A DNA stretch of 64,000 bases from NCBI RefSeq assembly GCF_030732225.1, contig NZ_CP132230.1, forward strand, positions 462,001 to 526,000. Direction: 5' to 3'. The notes under the pieces were generated by a model. It was not told the origin of the DNA and searched no databases. It was given only the letters and a program-made list of their open reading frames with translations. A program made the position numbers and the translations under genes. Source of the DNA: Streptococcus iniae (lineage in GTDB: Bacteria; Bacillota; Bacilli; Lactobacillales; Streptococcaceae). Shown here in pieces: positions 43,850-53,013 of this stretch. Position 1 is the first letter of the stretch. Each line of letters opens with the position of its first letter.

Positions 43850-44740
43850 ATGAAAAAACACAAGAAATACAATGAAGCCCTATGGGGGCTCGCCTTTGTT
43901 GCTCCTACCATTATTGGCTTACTTGTTTTAAATATCATCCCAATCTTTCAAACGCTGAAAATGAGTTTTTACCGCAGTGGCGATTTTGGTAAAGGTGATA
44001 TTTTTATAGGCTTAGAGAATTACCAAAAAATGCTAAAGGACCCACAGGTTTGGCAAGCCAGCTGGAATACTATTAAATATACCCTTCTTGTTGTTCCAAT
44101 TATGGTTATCTTAGCCTTAATTTTAGCGAGTATTTTAAATGGCAAAATTAAAGGAAAACACATTTATCGAACCATCTACTTTTTACCAATGGTAGCTGCA
44201 CCAGCAGCTGTTACCATGGTTTGGAAGTGGCTTTACAACACTGATTTTGGTTTGATTAATCTTTTCTTATCGCAGTTTGGAATTGGTAAGGTCGACTGGC
44301 TATATGACCCTAAGGTTGCCATTTATGCTATTGCTGTTATTGGAATTTGGTCCTCTGTCGGATATGGCATGATATTGATTTTAGCGGGTTTACAAGAAAT
44401 TCCAAGAGATTTTTATGAAGTCGCTATTATTGATGGGGCCAGTCCCATTAGACAATTTTTTTCCATTACTTTACCACTTGTTTCACCAACTCTCTTTTTT
44501 GTTATTGTAACCAATGTGATTTCCTCTATGCAAGTCTTTGATTCAATCTATATGGTAGAATCCATTAGTAGTCCAGCTTATCAAAAAACGGTATCACTGG
44601 TTTACTTGTTTTATAACAATTCCTTCAAGTATACGGATAAAGGTTACGGGTCAAGCATTGTTATGCTTTTATTAGTCATTATTATGCTGATTACCATTAT
44701 TCAAATGAAGGTTCAAAAAAAATGGGTTTATTATGGTTAG
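43850..44740 (+). CDS. msmF: Sugar ABC transporter permease MsmF
   Basis: A 296-residue permease with six membrane helices and the EAA loop (DFYEVAIIDGASPIRQFF, ITLPLVSP) that contacts the ATPase. MalF-type partner of MsmG. The ATPase (MsmK) is not in this operon and must be encoded elsewhere, as in many streptococci where one MsmK serves several importers. Confidence 0.9.
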   Translation: MKKHKKYNEALWGLAFVAPTIIGLLVLNIIPIFQTLKMSFYRSGDFGKGDIFIGLENYQKMLKDPQVWQASWNTIKYTLLVVPIMVILALILASILNGKIKGKHIYRTIYFLPMVAAPAAVTMVWKWLYNTDFGLINLFLSQFGIGKVDWLYDPKVAIYAIAVIGIWSSVGYGMILILAGLQEIPRDFYEVAIIDGASPIRQFFSITLPLVSPTLFFVIVTNVISSMQVFDSIYMVESISSPAYQKTVSLVYLFYNNSFKYTDKGYGSSIVMLLLVIIMLITIIQMKVQKKWVYYG

Positions 44741-44752
44741 AAAGGAGCATCA

Positions 44753-45583
44753 ATGACCAAATCAGAAAAAATAGCCAGAGTGCTAACACATGTTTTTTTA
44801 ATCTTTGTCGCCTTAGGAATGATTGTTCCTTTTGCGTGGATGGTCTTAACATCTTTTAAAACAGTATCTGAAGCAACTCAGATGCAGCCTTTTCACCTCT
44901 TACCCAAGGTTTTTCAATGTCAAAATTACAGTGAAGTGATTAAGAGAAATCAGTTTACCATCCTTTATTTTAATACCATTATGATGATGCTTTGGCGCAT
45001 TGTCAGTTCAGTTTTATTTAGTGCCATGGCCGCATATGCTTTTGCTCGCCTTACCTTTCCAGGACGACAGTTTCTCTTTGGACTAGTTCTCTTTCAAATG
45101 ATGGTACCACCGCAACTTTTTGTGATTCCCCAATATTTAATGGTTAATCAGTTAGGCATGCGTAACACGATTTTTGCATTGGTATTTCCAGGAATTGTCT
45201 CAGCATTTGGAACCTTTTTATTGCGGCAGTTCTTTATGAGTTTGCCTAAGGAACTTGAAGAAGCAGCGGAGCTTGATGGCTGCAATATCGGGCAGACCTT
45301 TTTCAAAATTATGTTGCCCTTAGCCAAATCAGGTTTGATTGCGCTAGCCATTTTTACAGCACTCTTTGCCTTTAAAGATTTACTTTGGCCTTTAATCATT
45401 AACTCTGAGGCTGATGCAGCGACCTTGTCTAGTGCCCTTTCGAAAATTCAAGGTGCCTATCAAACCAATTACCCACAATTAATGGCAGCAAGTGTGCTAG
45501 CGATTTGGCCAATGGTGCTGATTTATATTGTCTTCCAAAAACACTTTATTCAAGGCATTGCATCATCAGGTGGGAAACTATAG
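44753..45583 (+). CDS. msmG: Sugar ABC transporter permease MsmG
   Basis: A 276-residue permease with six membrane helices and EAA loop ELEEAAELDGCNIGQTFF, MalG type. It begins 12 bp after msmF and ends 9 bp before aga, so it is in one operon. Confidence 0.9.
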   Translation: MTKSEKIARVLTHVFLIFVALGMIVPFAWMVLTSFKTVSEATQMQPFHLLPKVFQCQNYSEVIKRNQFTILYFNTIMMMLWRIVSSVLFSAMAAYAFARLTFPGRQFLFGLVLFQMMVPPQLFVIPQYLMVNQLGMRNTIFALVFPGIVSAFGTFLLRQFFMSLPKELEEAAELDGCNIGQTFFKIMLPLAKSGLIALAIFTALFAFKDLLWPLIINSEADAATLSSALSKIQGAYQTNYPQLMAASVLAIWPMVLIYIVFQKHFIQGIASSGGKL

Positions 45584-45592
45584 GAGAAATTT

Positions 45593-47797
45593 ATGCCAAT
45601 TCATATCAATCAGGAAAAACAGGAATTTCATCTTTATAACGATGACATTAGCTATATTGTAGCCATTTTACCCAATGGACAAGTAGGCCATCACTATTTC
45701 GGGAAAAGGGTACACTTAGAAGATTCATTTGCCTATCTGCAAGAGCGCGACTACCGTTCTCTAACAGTATACCCGTCTGAGTCAGATCCAACCTTTAGCT
45801 TGCAACACACCCGGCAAGAGTATCCTTCATTTGGCACGGGCGATTTTGCCAATCCAGCTTTTACCATCAAAGCAGTTGATGGCAGCCGCCTATCAGAATT
45901 TATCTATAAAGGCCATCAGCTTCAAAAAGGAAAGCCGGTTTTGGATGGTTTGCCCTCAACCTATGTTGAATCTGATGAAGAAGCAACGACTCTAATCTTA
46001 CATTTAGAAGATCAAGTTACCAAAACGAAACTTGATCTTGTTTATAGCATTTATGAAAACCGACCTGTCATAGCACGTCATGTCAGGTTTGAACAAATTG
46101 GCAAGCAAGCTATTTCTATTGAACGGCTTATGTCAGCGAGTCTAGATTTTCAAGATAGTGATTATGACTGGATACATTTAGATGGTGCCTGGGGCAGGGA
46201 GCGTCACTTGGTTCGAAGTCCCTTAAGACAAGGCTGTCAGTCAATCTATAGCTTAAAAGGGACCAGCAGTTCGGAACACAATCCATTTGTAGCTATAGTA
46301 AGGCCTCACACGACTGAGCATCAGGGACAAGCTATGGGCTTTTCGCTGGTCTATAGTGGGAATTTTTTAGCGCAGCTAGACCTCAGTCCCTATCAACAGG
46401 CCAGATTAACCATGGGAATTCACCCAGAAGGTTTTGAATGGCTATTGCAAGAGGGAGAAAGTCTGACAAGTCCGGAATTAGTCATGGTTTATAGCGATCA
46501 AGGCTTAAATGGCATGAGTCAGACCTTCCACTGTTTATATGGCGAGCGACTCGTTCGAGGTCCTTGGCGAGATAAGGAGAGGCCTATTCTTCTCAATAAC
46601 TGGGAGGCTATGACCTTTGATTTTGATGAAAACCGAATTGTATCACTTGCAAAAGAAGCAGCAAGACTAGGTGTTGAGTTGTTTGTGATGGATGATGGGT
46701 GGTTTGGTAAACGAAACAATGATAGAGCAGGACTAGGTGATTGGACAGTTAATGTTGAAAAGTTACCTAAGGGCTTAACGGGCGTTATCGATGCTGTTCA
46801 TGGCATGGGCATGAAGTTTGGTCTCTGGATAGAACCTGAAATGGTCAACAAAGACAGCGACTTGTTTCGAGAGCACCCAGACTGGATATTTCATCATCCA
46901 ACTAGAAATCAATCACATGGACGTTTCCAATATACCCTAAACATGGCCCATGAAGAGGTCTATCAAAATATTTACCAACAAATTCATAAGCTACTGTCTG
47001 AACATGCTATTGATTACATCAAATGGGATATGAACCGGTATATGGCAGAAGTTTACAGTGTTTTTCACGCAGCTGATCAGCAAGGCAAATTATACCACCA
47101 GTACATTCTCAATATTTATCGTCTCTATGAGGCTTTAACCAGTGCTTTTCCAGAAATTCTTTTCGAATCATGTTCTAGTGGAGGTTCCCGCTTTGACCCT
47201 GGTATGCTTTATTACGCTCCACAAACGTGGACCAGTGACAACTCTGATGCTCTTGAAAGAATGACCATTCAGTATGGAACAAGTTTTGTATACCCCTTAT
47301 CCAGCATGGGCTGTCACGTGTCAGAATCTCCAAACCAACAAGTTGGACGTTGTACACCCTTAGCAACGCGGGCAAATGTGGCCTACTTTGGCAGTTTTGG
47401 GTATGAACTGGATTTGACTCTTCTTAATCAAGCTGAAAAAAAGGCTATCGCTAAGCAAATTGATTTTTACAAGGCCAACAGAGTGATTTTCCAAAAAGGG
47501 CTCTTCACGCGCCTGGTTAGTCCATTTGAGACGAATTATCTGGCTTGGCAGGTATTGTCGGCAGATGGAAAAAAAGGCTTCATAGCTTTTTATCGCCAGT
47601 TAATTGCCTGCAATGAAGTCAGTTATCGCCTTTACCTAAAAGGTTTAGACCAAGATGCCAAGTACCTGATTAATGGCAGCAGCTATTATTATGGTTCAAG
47701 TTTAATGCATGCAGGACTTGTCATAGCTAAAACCGATTTTGAAGATGGGCTAAAAGACTTTAGTTCATTACTTATCAGCATTGAAAAAGTGGACTAA
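45593..47797 (+). CDS. aga: Alpha-galactosidase, GH36
   Basis: A 734-residue cytosolic enzyme with the GH36 layout: N-terminal beta-supersandwich, (beta/alpha)8 barrel and C-terminal strand domain. Catalytic nucleophile Asp479 in YIKWDMNRY and acid/base Asp549 in WTSDNSDALERM; their spacing equals that of Geobacillus AgaA (478/548). NNWEAMTFDFDE and LFVMDDGWFG are further family motifs. It hydrolyses melibiose and raffinose brought in by MsmEFG. Confidence 0.95.
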   Translation: MPIHINQEKQEFHLYNDDISYIVAILPNGQVGHHYFGKRVHLEDSFAYLQERDYRSLTVYPSESDPTFSLQHTRQEYPSFGTGDFANPAFTIKAVDGSRLSEFIYKGHQLQKGKPVLDGLPSTYVESDEEATTLILHLEDQVTKTKLDLVYSIYENRPVIARHVRFEQIGKQAISIERLMSASLDFQDSDYDWIHLDGAWGRERHLVRSPLRQGCQSIYSLKGTSSSEHNPFVAIVRPHTTEHQGQAMGFSLVYSGNFLAQLDLSPYQQARLTMGIHPEGFEWLLQEGESLTSPELVMVYSDQGLNGMSQTFHCLYGERLVRGPWRDKERPILLNNWEAMTFDFDENRIVSLAKEAARLGVELFVMDDGWFGKRNNDRAGLGDWTVNVEKLPKGLTGVIDAVHGMGMKFGLWIEPEMVNKDSDLFREHPDWIFHHPTRNQSHGRFQYTLNMAHEEVYQNIYQQIHKLLSEHAIDYIKWDMNRYMAEVYSVFHAADQQGKLYHQYILNIYRLYEALTSAFPEILFESCSSGGSRFDPGMLYYAPQTWTSDNSDALERMTIQYGTSFVYPLSSMGCHVSESPNQQVGRCTPLATRANVAYFGSFGYELDLTLLNQAEKKAIAKQIDFYKANRVIFQKGLFTRLVSPFETNYLAWQVLSADGKKGFIAFYRQLIACNEVSYRLYLKGLDQDAKYLINGSSYYYGSSLMHAGLVIAKTDFEDGLKDFSSLLISIEKVD

Positions 47798-47820
47798 TTG
47801 AGTAGTAATAAAGGTTACTA

Positions 47821-47856
47821 ACAGATATGTTTTTGTCAAAAAGCATGTCTGTTTTG
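47821..47856 (+). terminator. Terminator after aga
   Basis: ACAGATATG / CATGTCTGT outer stem (one wobble) and TTTTT-GTC-AAAAA inner stem, followed by TTTT. Confidence 0.65.
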
Positions 47857-47976
47857 CTTGCTCCTAATGGTAAAAAGGCAAGCCTTCTTTTGTGCCTATT
47901 TGGTCGAATAAAGTTCTTTAATGAAATAAGAAATAAAGGATAAGAAAGGTAAATTAACAGAATAATCACACTGTTT

Positions 47977-48014
47977 TGGAAGCGCTTGCATATCTTTCGT
48001 CACTATGTTAAAAT
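47977..48014 (+). promoter_or_regulatory. Promoter with overlapping cre site for the M14 peptidase gene
   Basis: TGGAAGCGCTTGCA (47977-47990) is a full-consensus cre. It overlaps TTGCAT (47986-47991), which with a 17-bp spacer to TAAAAT (48009-48014) forms the likely promoter. CcpA bound here should block RNA polymerase, so the gene would be shut off in glucose. Confidence 0.75.
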
Positions 48015-48074
48015 AATGGCGGAAATAATAAAAAACTGTAGGTAGGGAAGCACTACAGCAAAGGAGGAAAAGGA

Positions 48075-51000
48075 ATGACTTTTACAATTAGTCATAAATC
48101 TTCTGCTGATAAAGTGATTAAAGGTTTATCAGCATCTTGCATGTTACTTTGTACGCTTGCTCTGTCCCAATATGTAAAGGCAGAAGAAGTAATCCCAGCT
48201 GATGCTACGGCATCAACTGTTCTTGCTACAGATAGTAGCAAAATCCCAGTAATTCCTGCAGCAACTGATAGTTCCGTTCCTACAGTTGAAGCAAAAAATG
48301 ACCTGCTAACAGGGCCTGTTACTGACACAAGTCAGCCTAAAACTACAGATGTGACAAAGCCTGTTACTGACACAAGGCATGACACTCCTGCAGACAGCCA
48401 CTTGCCATCATCAACAAGTCCTGTGACCAAAACAAAGCCAACAGAAGCAGCCCCTCTCACAAGTCCAATTAATACTGGCTCACAAACGGTTTACATGGAT
48501 AAGGTAACAGAAATTTCCATTGATTTACCAAGTGCAAAAGCAGTGACTTGGACCATTGAAAACCTTCCAACAAACGTTTATGACATTAAAAGTGGTCAGT
48601 TTTCAGGTGATGCGTTAATAAGTGTCCAAGAGCAAGCAAAAGGTGCGGGCATTGAATATAAAATAAGCATCAAACCACTTTTTGGTGACGATTTAAGTTT
48701 GAGGTGGCCAAGCAATGTTCGTAGGACTTACCGTGACTACATGAAGTCTTACCTGCTTAAAGGTGTCGATGAAGCAGGGCAAGTTATTGCCACTAAAGAA
48801 TTAGACTTGAGACCATATCAGGACTATAAAACACATGATGAATTACTAAAAGAAATTTCCGACATTGAACATCATCATGCCAGTGATCGCCTTGTTACTG
48901 TTGAAACAATTGGTAAGAGTGCTCTAAACAATGACATTAAAATGGGAATCATCGCTAAGGACCAAGCTAGTATTGATGCTTACCTTAATCAAACCACTCC
49001 TGCCATGTTAATGACGCCTGATCAAGCCTTAAAACTCTTGGGTCAAGGTAAGTTTGATTATAAATTGCCAATACTGATTAACAATACGCATGCTGATGAA
49101 CAACCTGGTATTGACATTGTAAGAGGTCTCTTCAAAACTTTTGCAACACAAGCAATGATAACTTATGACACTGTTGATGCGCAAAAGAAACCACAAAAAG
49201 TGGCTATTGATATCTCAGCATTACTGGAAAAAGTTATCTTACTCTTTAACTTTACTGAAAATCCTGACGGTGATATTGCCAATACTCGGGCTTTAAATAA
49301 TGGCTTGGATCCTAACCGCGATGCGGGTTACCAAACCAATCCAGAAACCAGAGCTATTGTTGAACAGATTAACAAATGGAATCCTATCGCAGTTTTTGAT
49401 ATACACGGTTTTGTTAAAGCCTTCTTAATTGAACCTTGCACACCACCACATGATCCTAACTTTGAATACGATTTATTTGCTGATAATATGGTGGCAACAG
49501 CACGTCAAATGGGTAATGCAGGTATTACTAATTCCAAATATGACAAATATATTATTCCTAAATTTGACTACGGTTCAGGCTGGGACGATTCCTTCTCAGG
49601 CTACACAGCAGTCTATGCCTTGTATCAAGGTATTTTAGGATTTACCATTGAAATCCCTGAAACCAATCAGGAATCTTATGATGCAGGCTTCTATGCAGTC
49701 CTTGCAGGCATCAACTTTAGTTTGCAAAATCAAAAAGAATTGATGGCTAAACGCTTAGCCTTTTACTCAAGAGGTATTCATAAAGTCGAAGCAGAAGCTG
49801 CCGAAAAAGAATTAGTGACTGCTGATGGTTCCGTTAAAGGACGTGTTAAAGATGGCAGAGCACACTTTTTCCCTGATTATTATGTCATCCCAATGGAATT
49901 ATCCGAGAATAATGATATCGATCAAGCCTTTAAGATGATAGATTATTTCAGAAGAAATGGTGTTATTTTAAATGCTTTAACTCAAGATCATGCAGGCTTT
50001 AAAAAAGGTGACTTAGTCATTGATATGGCCCAAGCTAAAAGAGGATTTGCAAATCATGTCTTGTATAAAGGCTCAAATGAGTCTGAATGGGAAGCAATGT
50101 ATGCTGAATTAGTCATGAATTTCCCAGCCATGCGTGGGTTTAAAGCAACTGCTGTTTTTCAACCAAATCTCTTTGCTGGCAACTTGGGAGCTGTTACCTT
50201 AAGCAGTGCTCCAAGAACAAGCATTACTGAAAATGCTCCTTATTATGTGATTGCTAATAACTCTCTAGCAGCTGTCCAAGCTGTCAATGAAGCTATTAAA
50301 TCAGGAAAAACTGTCTACTTAACAACTGATGGTTATGTTGTTGATTCAGCGACCTTCCGTCGGATGATTGTCAATTACCCCCTTTATGCTCAGACCTTAA
50401 ACAAACGTCCCGTTGGAAAACACTTAAAAGCTCTAACAATTTTTGCGCCAGGAAATCCTAATGCAAGCTTAGGCTTTAAATCCCCATCTGAAGTAAGCCT
50501 TGCTTTGCAACAAATGGGCTTTACAGTTGTGACAAGTCTTGAACAAGCAGATGTGCTTGTTTTAGATAATGATCAATTTGACAAAGATGTCTTAGGTAAG
50601 AAGCCTACAATCATCATAGGTGGCGCAGCTATGACACAATTAGAAAAATTAGGCTTAATTTCAGGCTTTGATGCAGCCATGACTGATGAGAAAAACGGCT
50701 CATCTTACGAAGGCTTAATGCGTATTGAATTAGATGATCAAAGCCCATACACCAGTGGTTATGCTTTGAAATCTCTATTTTATTCCAACTCAGGAACATG
50801 GATTGAGAGTATTCCAGCAAGTTTTAGAAAATTAGCTGCTATCTCAGAAAAAGATTTTTACATTTCTGGTTGGTGGCCAAAACACGAAGGGCTTGCTAAG
50901 AAAATGGTTGCTGTTAGTGGTGATTATAATGGCCATCCAATCCTTATTTTTGCAGGAAATCCAACAAATAAGACCCATAGCATTAATTTTTACCGCTGGG

Positions 51001-51401
51001 TCAGCAATGCCATTTATGGAACAGAATTAGCCAACTTTGAAGCCATTCCAATGCCAACACCTAGTCCGCAAAAACCGGTTCAACTTGCTGTTAACCGTCT
51101 CATTCATGCGAATGACCATTCCTTGAATCATATCGCAACAGAGGCAAATACTTTAGTTGAGGTCAAATACCCAGAACAAAAAACAGCTAAAAATGAAATC
51201 AAGGCAAAAGCAAAAACCGAAACAGGCAAAGCTGCAAAAGACACAGACCTTAAGAAAACATCTGCTGCAGACAAACAAGTGCTTGCTAAATCGGATAAAA
51301 AATCCGAAACCAATAAGATGCAATATGGTCTTATTATTACAGGGTTATTAGTAATTGCAGGTGGCAGTTTTGTGGCCTTAAAAGCTAAAAATAAGAACTA
51401 A
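48075..51401 (+). CDS. Large surface M14 zinc carboxypeptidase-like protein
   Basis: A 1108-residue exported protein. Signal peptide (about 1-37, cleaved near VKA), a Thr/Pro/Asp-rich linker with two VTDTSQPKTTD-like repeats (about 80-125), then an M14 metallopeptidase domain: zinc ligands His339 and Glu342 in NTHADEQPG and His444 in VFDIHGF, catalytic Glu526 in FTIEIPETNQ. A long C-terminal region of several hundred residues follows, then an Ala/Lys-rich stretch and one terminal membrane helix before a short basic tail. No LPXTG-type motif precedes the helix. It probably trims C-terminal residues from extracellular or host proteins. SD AAAGGAGG. Confidence 0.88.
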   Translation: MTFTISHKSSADKVIKGLSASCMLLCTLALSQYVKAEEVIPADATASTVLATDSSKIPVIPAATDSSVPTVEAKNDLLTGPVTDTSQPKTTDVTKPVTDTRHDTPADSHLPSSTSPVTKTKPTEAAPLTSPINTGSQTVYMDKVTEISIDLPSAKAVTWTIENLPTNVYDIKSGQFSGDALISVQEQAKGAGIEYKISIKPLFGDDLSLRWPSNVRRTYRDYMKSYLLKGVDEAGQVIATKELDLRPYQDYKTHDELLKEISDIEHHHASDRLVTVETIGKSALNNDIKMGIIAKDQASIDAYLNQTTPAMLMTPDQALKLLGQGKFDYKLPILINNTHADEQPGIDIVRGLFKTFATQAMITYDTVDAQKKPQKVAIDISALLEKVILLFNFTENPDGDIANTRALNNGLDPNRDAGYQTNPETRAIVEQINKWNPIAVFDIHGFVKAFLIEPCTPPHDPNFEYDLFADNMVATARQMGNAGITNSKYDKYIIPKFDYGSGWDDSFSGYTAVYALYQGILGFTIEIPETNQESYDAGFYAVLAGINFSLQNQKELMAKRLAFYSRGIHKVEAEAAEKELVTADGSVKGRVKDGRAHFFPDYYVIPMELSENNDIDQAFKMIDYFRRNGVILNALTQDHAGFKKGDLVIDMAQAKRGFANHVLYKGSNESEWEAMYAELVMNFPAMRGFKATAVFQPNLFAGNLGAVTLSSAPRTSITENAPYYVIANNSLAAVQAVNEAIKSGKTVYLTTDGYVVDSATFRRMIVNYPLYAQTLNKRPVGKHLKALTIFAPGNPNASLGFKSPSEVSLALQQMGFTVVTSLEQADVLVLDNDQFDKDVLGKKPTIIIGGAAMTQLEKLGLISGFDAAMTDEKNGSSYEGLMRIELDDQSPYTSGYALKSLFYSNSGTWIESIPASFRKLAAISEKDFYISGWWPKHEGLAKKMVAVSGDYNGHPILIFAGNPTNKTHSINFYRWVSNAIYGTELANFEAIPMPTPSPQKPVQLAVNRLIHANDHSLNHIATEANTLVEVKYPEQKTAKNEIKAKAKTETGKAAKDTDLKKTSAADKQVLAKSDKKSETNKMQYGLIITGLLVIAGGSFVALKAKNKN

Positions 51402-51429
51402 TGGCCACTCATTTTTTAGGGATCTAAAC

Positions 51430-51465
51430 AAGCCTTGTTGAATCTTTGACAAGGCTTTCTTTTTG
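51430..51465 (+). terminator. Terminator after the M14 peptidase gene
   Basis: AAGCCTTGT pairs with ACAAGGCTT (10-base loop), followed by TTCTTTTT. Confidence 0.8.
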
Positions 51466-51494
51466 GTTTATACTGAAAAAAATGAGGAGGTAAA

Positions 51495-52091
51495 ATGACA
51501 GTTACAATTCGCATGGCAAAACTAGCAGATGCAGCACAGCTATTAGCCATATACCAACCCTATGTAGAAGAAACAGCCATCTCATTTGAATATCAAGTCC
51601 CGAGTTTAGACATCTTCAAAGAAAGGCTCAGCAAAACACTGGCCTTTTACCCTTTTCTTGTGGTAGAAGAGGACAATCAGATTTTAGGCTATGCTTATGC
51701 ATCCCCTTTTCATGTTAGAGAGGCCTATGCTTGGTCAGCTGAAGTTTCTATTTATCTAGGAATGGCTGCGCGTGGCAAAGGCTTAGGACGGGCCCTCTAC
51801 CAAGCTTTAGAAGACTTGTTACGAGAAATGGGCATTTTAAATCTTAATGCCTGCATCGCAAGTTCAGAGCAAGAAAACAGCTATATTAGCAAGGCAAGCC
51901 CAGCTTTTCATGAAAAATCTGGTTACCAGCTAGTCGGCAAATTTCACAAGTCAGGTTATAAGTTTGGGCAATGGTTTGATATGATTTGGATGGAAAAGAT
52001 AATTGGACAACATGACAGTCCTGTTAAAACAGTCACGTCTATTCATGAGGTATTGAAGCATTTGGAAACTTATTCTAAAAAGATAAGCTAG
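51495..52091 (+). CDS. GNAT acetyltransferase (phosphinothricin acetyltransferase-like)
   Basis: A 198-residue GNAT enzyme: N-terminal VTIRMAKLADAAQLLAIYQPYV and acetyl-CoA pyrophosphate loop YLGMAARGKGLGRAL are typical of the Pat/YwnH subgroup, which acetylates small amines, methionine sulfoximine or similar. The last ~25 residues are an extension beyond the usual ~165-175. AGGAGG SD. Monocistronic between two terminator/gap regions. Confidence 0.87.
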   Translation: MTVTIRMAKLADAAQLLAIYQPYVEETAISFEYQVPSLDIFKERLSKTLAFYPFLVVEEDNQILGYAYASPFHVREAYAWSAEVSIYLGMAARGKGLGRALYQALEDLLREMGILNLNACIASSEQENSYISKASPAFHEKSGYQLVGKFHKSGYKFGQWFDMIWMEKIIGQHDSPVKTVTSIHEVLKHLETYSKKIS

Positions 52092-52307
52092 TCATTAATA
52101 CCACCTAAAGTTAAAGTGGAAGAGCTTGAAACTTAGTTGACCAAAGGAAATGGCAAACACAAGGAGATCTTTATCTAAAAAATGTGTCTGTTGTCTTAAA
52201 GGTTGTCAAAATCGACCAATGAATCAGATTGGTGCTTCATGCCTTTGTGTCTTAACTCCGGAAAATTATCAAAAGCAGTGATAGTCATTTGGAAAGCAGG
52301 TAGAAAC

Positions 52308-52883
52308 ATGGTAAAGGTACATTTAACAGGTGACAGCCTTATGGCCCGTCATGAAACAGCAGATCAAGCAATGGTTACTGTGAAACTCTTTGATTTGGAT
52401 TTATCTCTGGACATTTATAATTCTGCTATTTCTGGAAATACAACAAGGGATTTATTGGCTAGATATGACGATATCATCGGCGATACAGTGTCTGAGTACC
52501 TTTTTGTTCTAGTAGGGACAAACGACGCGGCTAATGACCGAAATATTTCTATCGCAGAATTTGAAAACAATCTGAACCAATTGATTGCTATTTTTGAAAG
52601 CCGTTATGCACAGCCAAAAATACATTTTCTATTGCCACCACCCGTAGATGAGAGCAAACAATTCAAACGCACCAATCAAAAGATTGATGCCTACGGACTC
52701 GTTATTGAAAAAGTCTGTCTGGAAAAAGGGTGCAAGGTCTTGAACCTCAACCAAGCCTTTCGAAAAGCCGCAAGTCCAACACAACCATTAGAAGACATCT
52801 TAAAAGGCATCAAGGATGATGGCTTACACTTTGGTGAAAAAGGCTATGAAATTTTAGCTCGGACCATCTATCAAGCTTTATAA
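52308..52883 (+). CDS. SGNH/GDSL-family hydrolase
   Basis: A 191-residue esterase/lipase-like protein with the four SGNH blocks: nucleophile Ser in TGDSLMARHE, Gly in SGNTTRDLL, Asn in VGTNDAAND, and Asp/His in DDGLHFGEKGYEIL. No signal peptide; presumably cytosolic acyl-ester hydrolysis. I start at 52308 (MVKVHL), since family members begin a few residues before the GDS block and the upstream extension looks non-coding. Substrate unknown. Confidence 0.87.
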   Translation: MVKVHLTGDSLMARHETADQAMVTVKLFDLDLSLDIYNSAISGNTTRDLLARYDDIIGDTVSEYLFVLVGTNDAANDRNISIAEFENNLNQLIAIFESRYAQPKIHFLLPPPVDESKQFKRTNQKIDAYGLVIEKVCLEKGCKVLNLNQAFRKAASPTQPLEDILKGIKDDGLHFGEKGYEILARTIYQAL

Positions 52884-52948
52884 ATGAGCAAAAAGAGGCT
52901 TTGGCAAACACGTCTAAACACCGCTCTGCATTAAAAAATAGATACTAT

Positions 52949-52995
52949 AAAAGGCCTAGAATCACCGTTTTGAATAACGAGATTCTAGGCCTTTT
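52949..52995. terminator. Strong bidirectional terminator between SGNH and RofA-like genes
   Basis: AAAAGGCCTAGAATC pairs perfectly with GATTCTAGGCCTTTT. The loop itself carries CGTT/AACG. Serves both converging genes. Confidence 0.92.
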
Positions 52996-53013
52996 GCGCT
53001 GGTCTGGTAGTTT

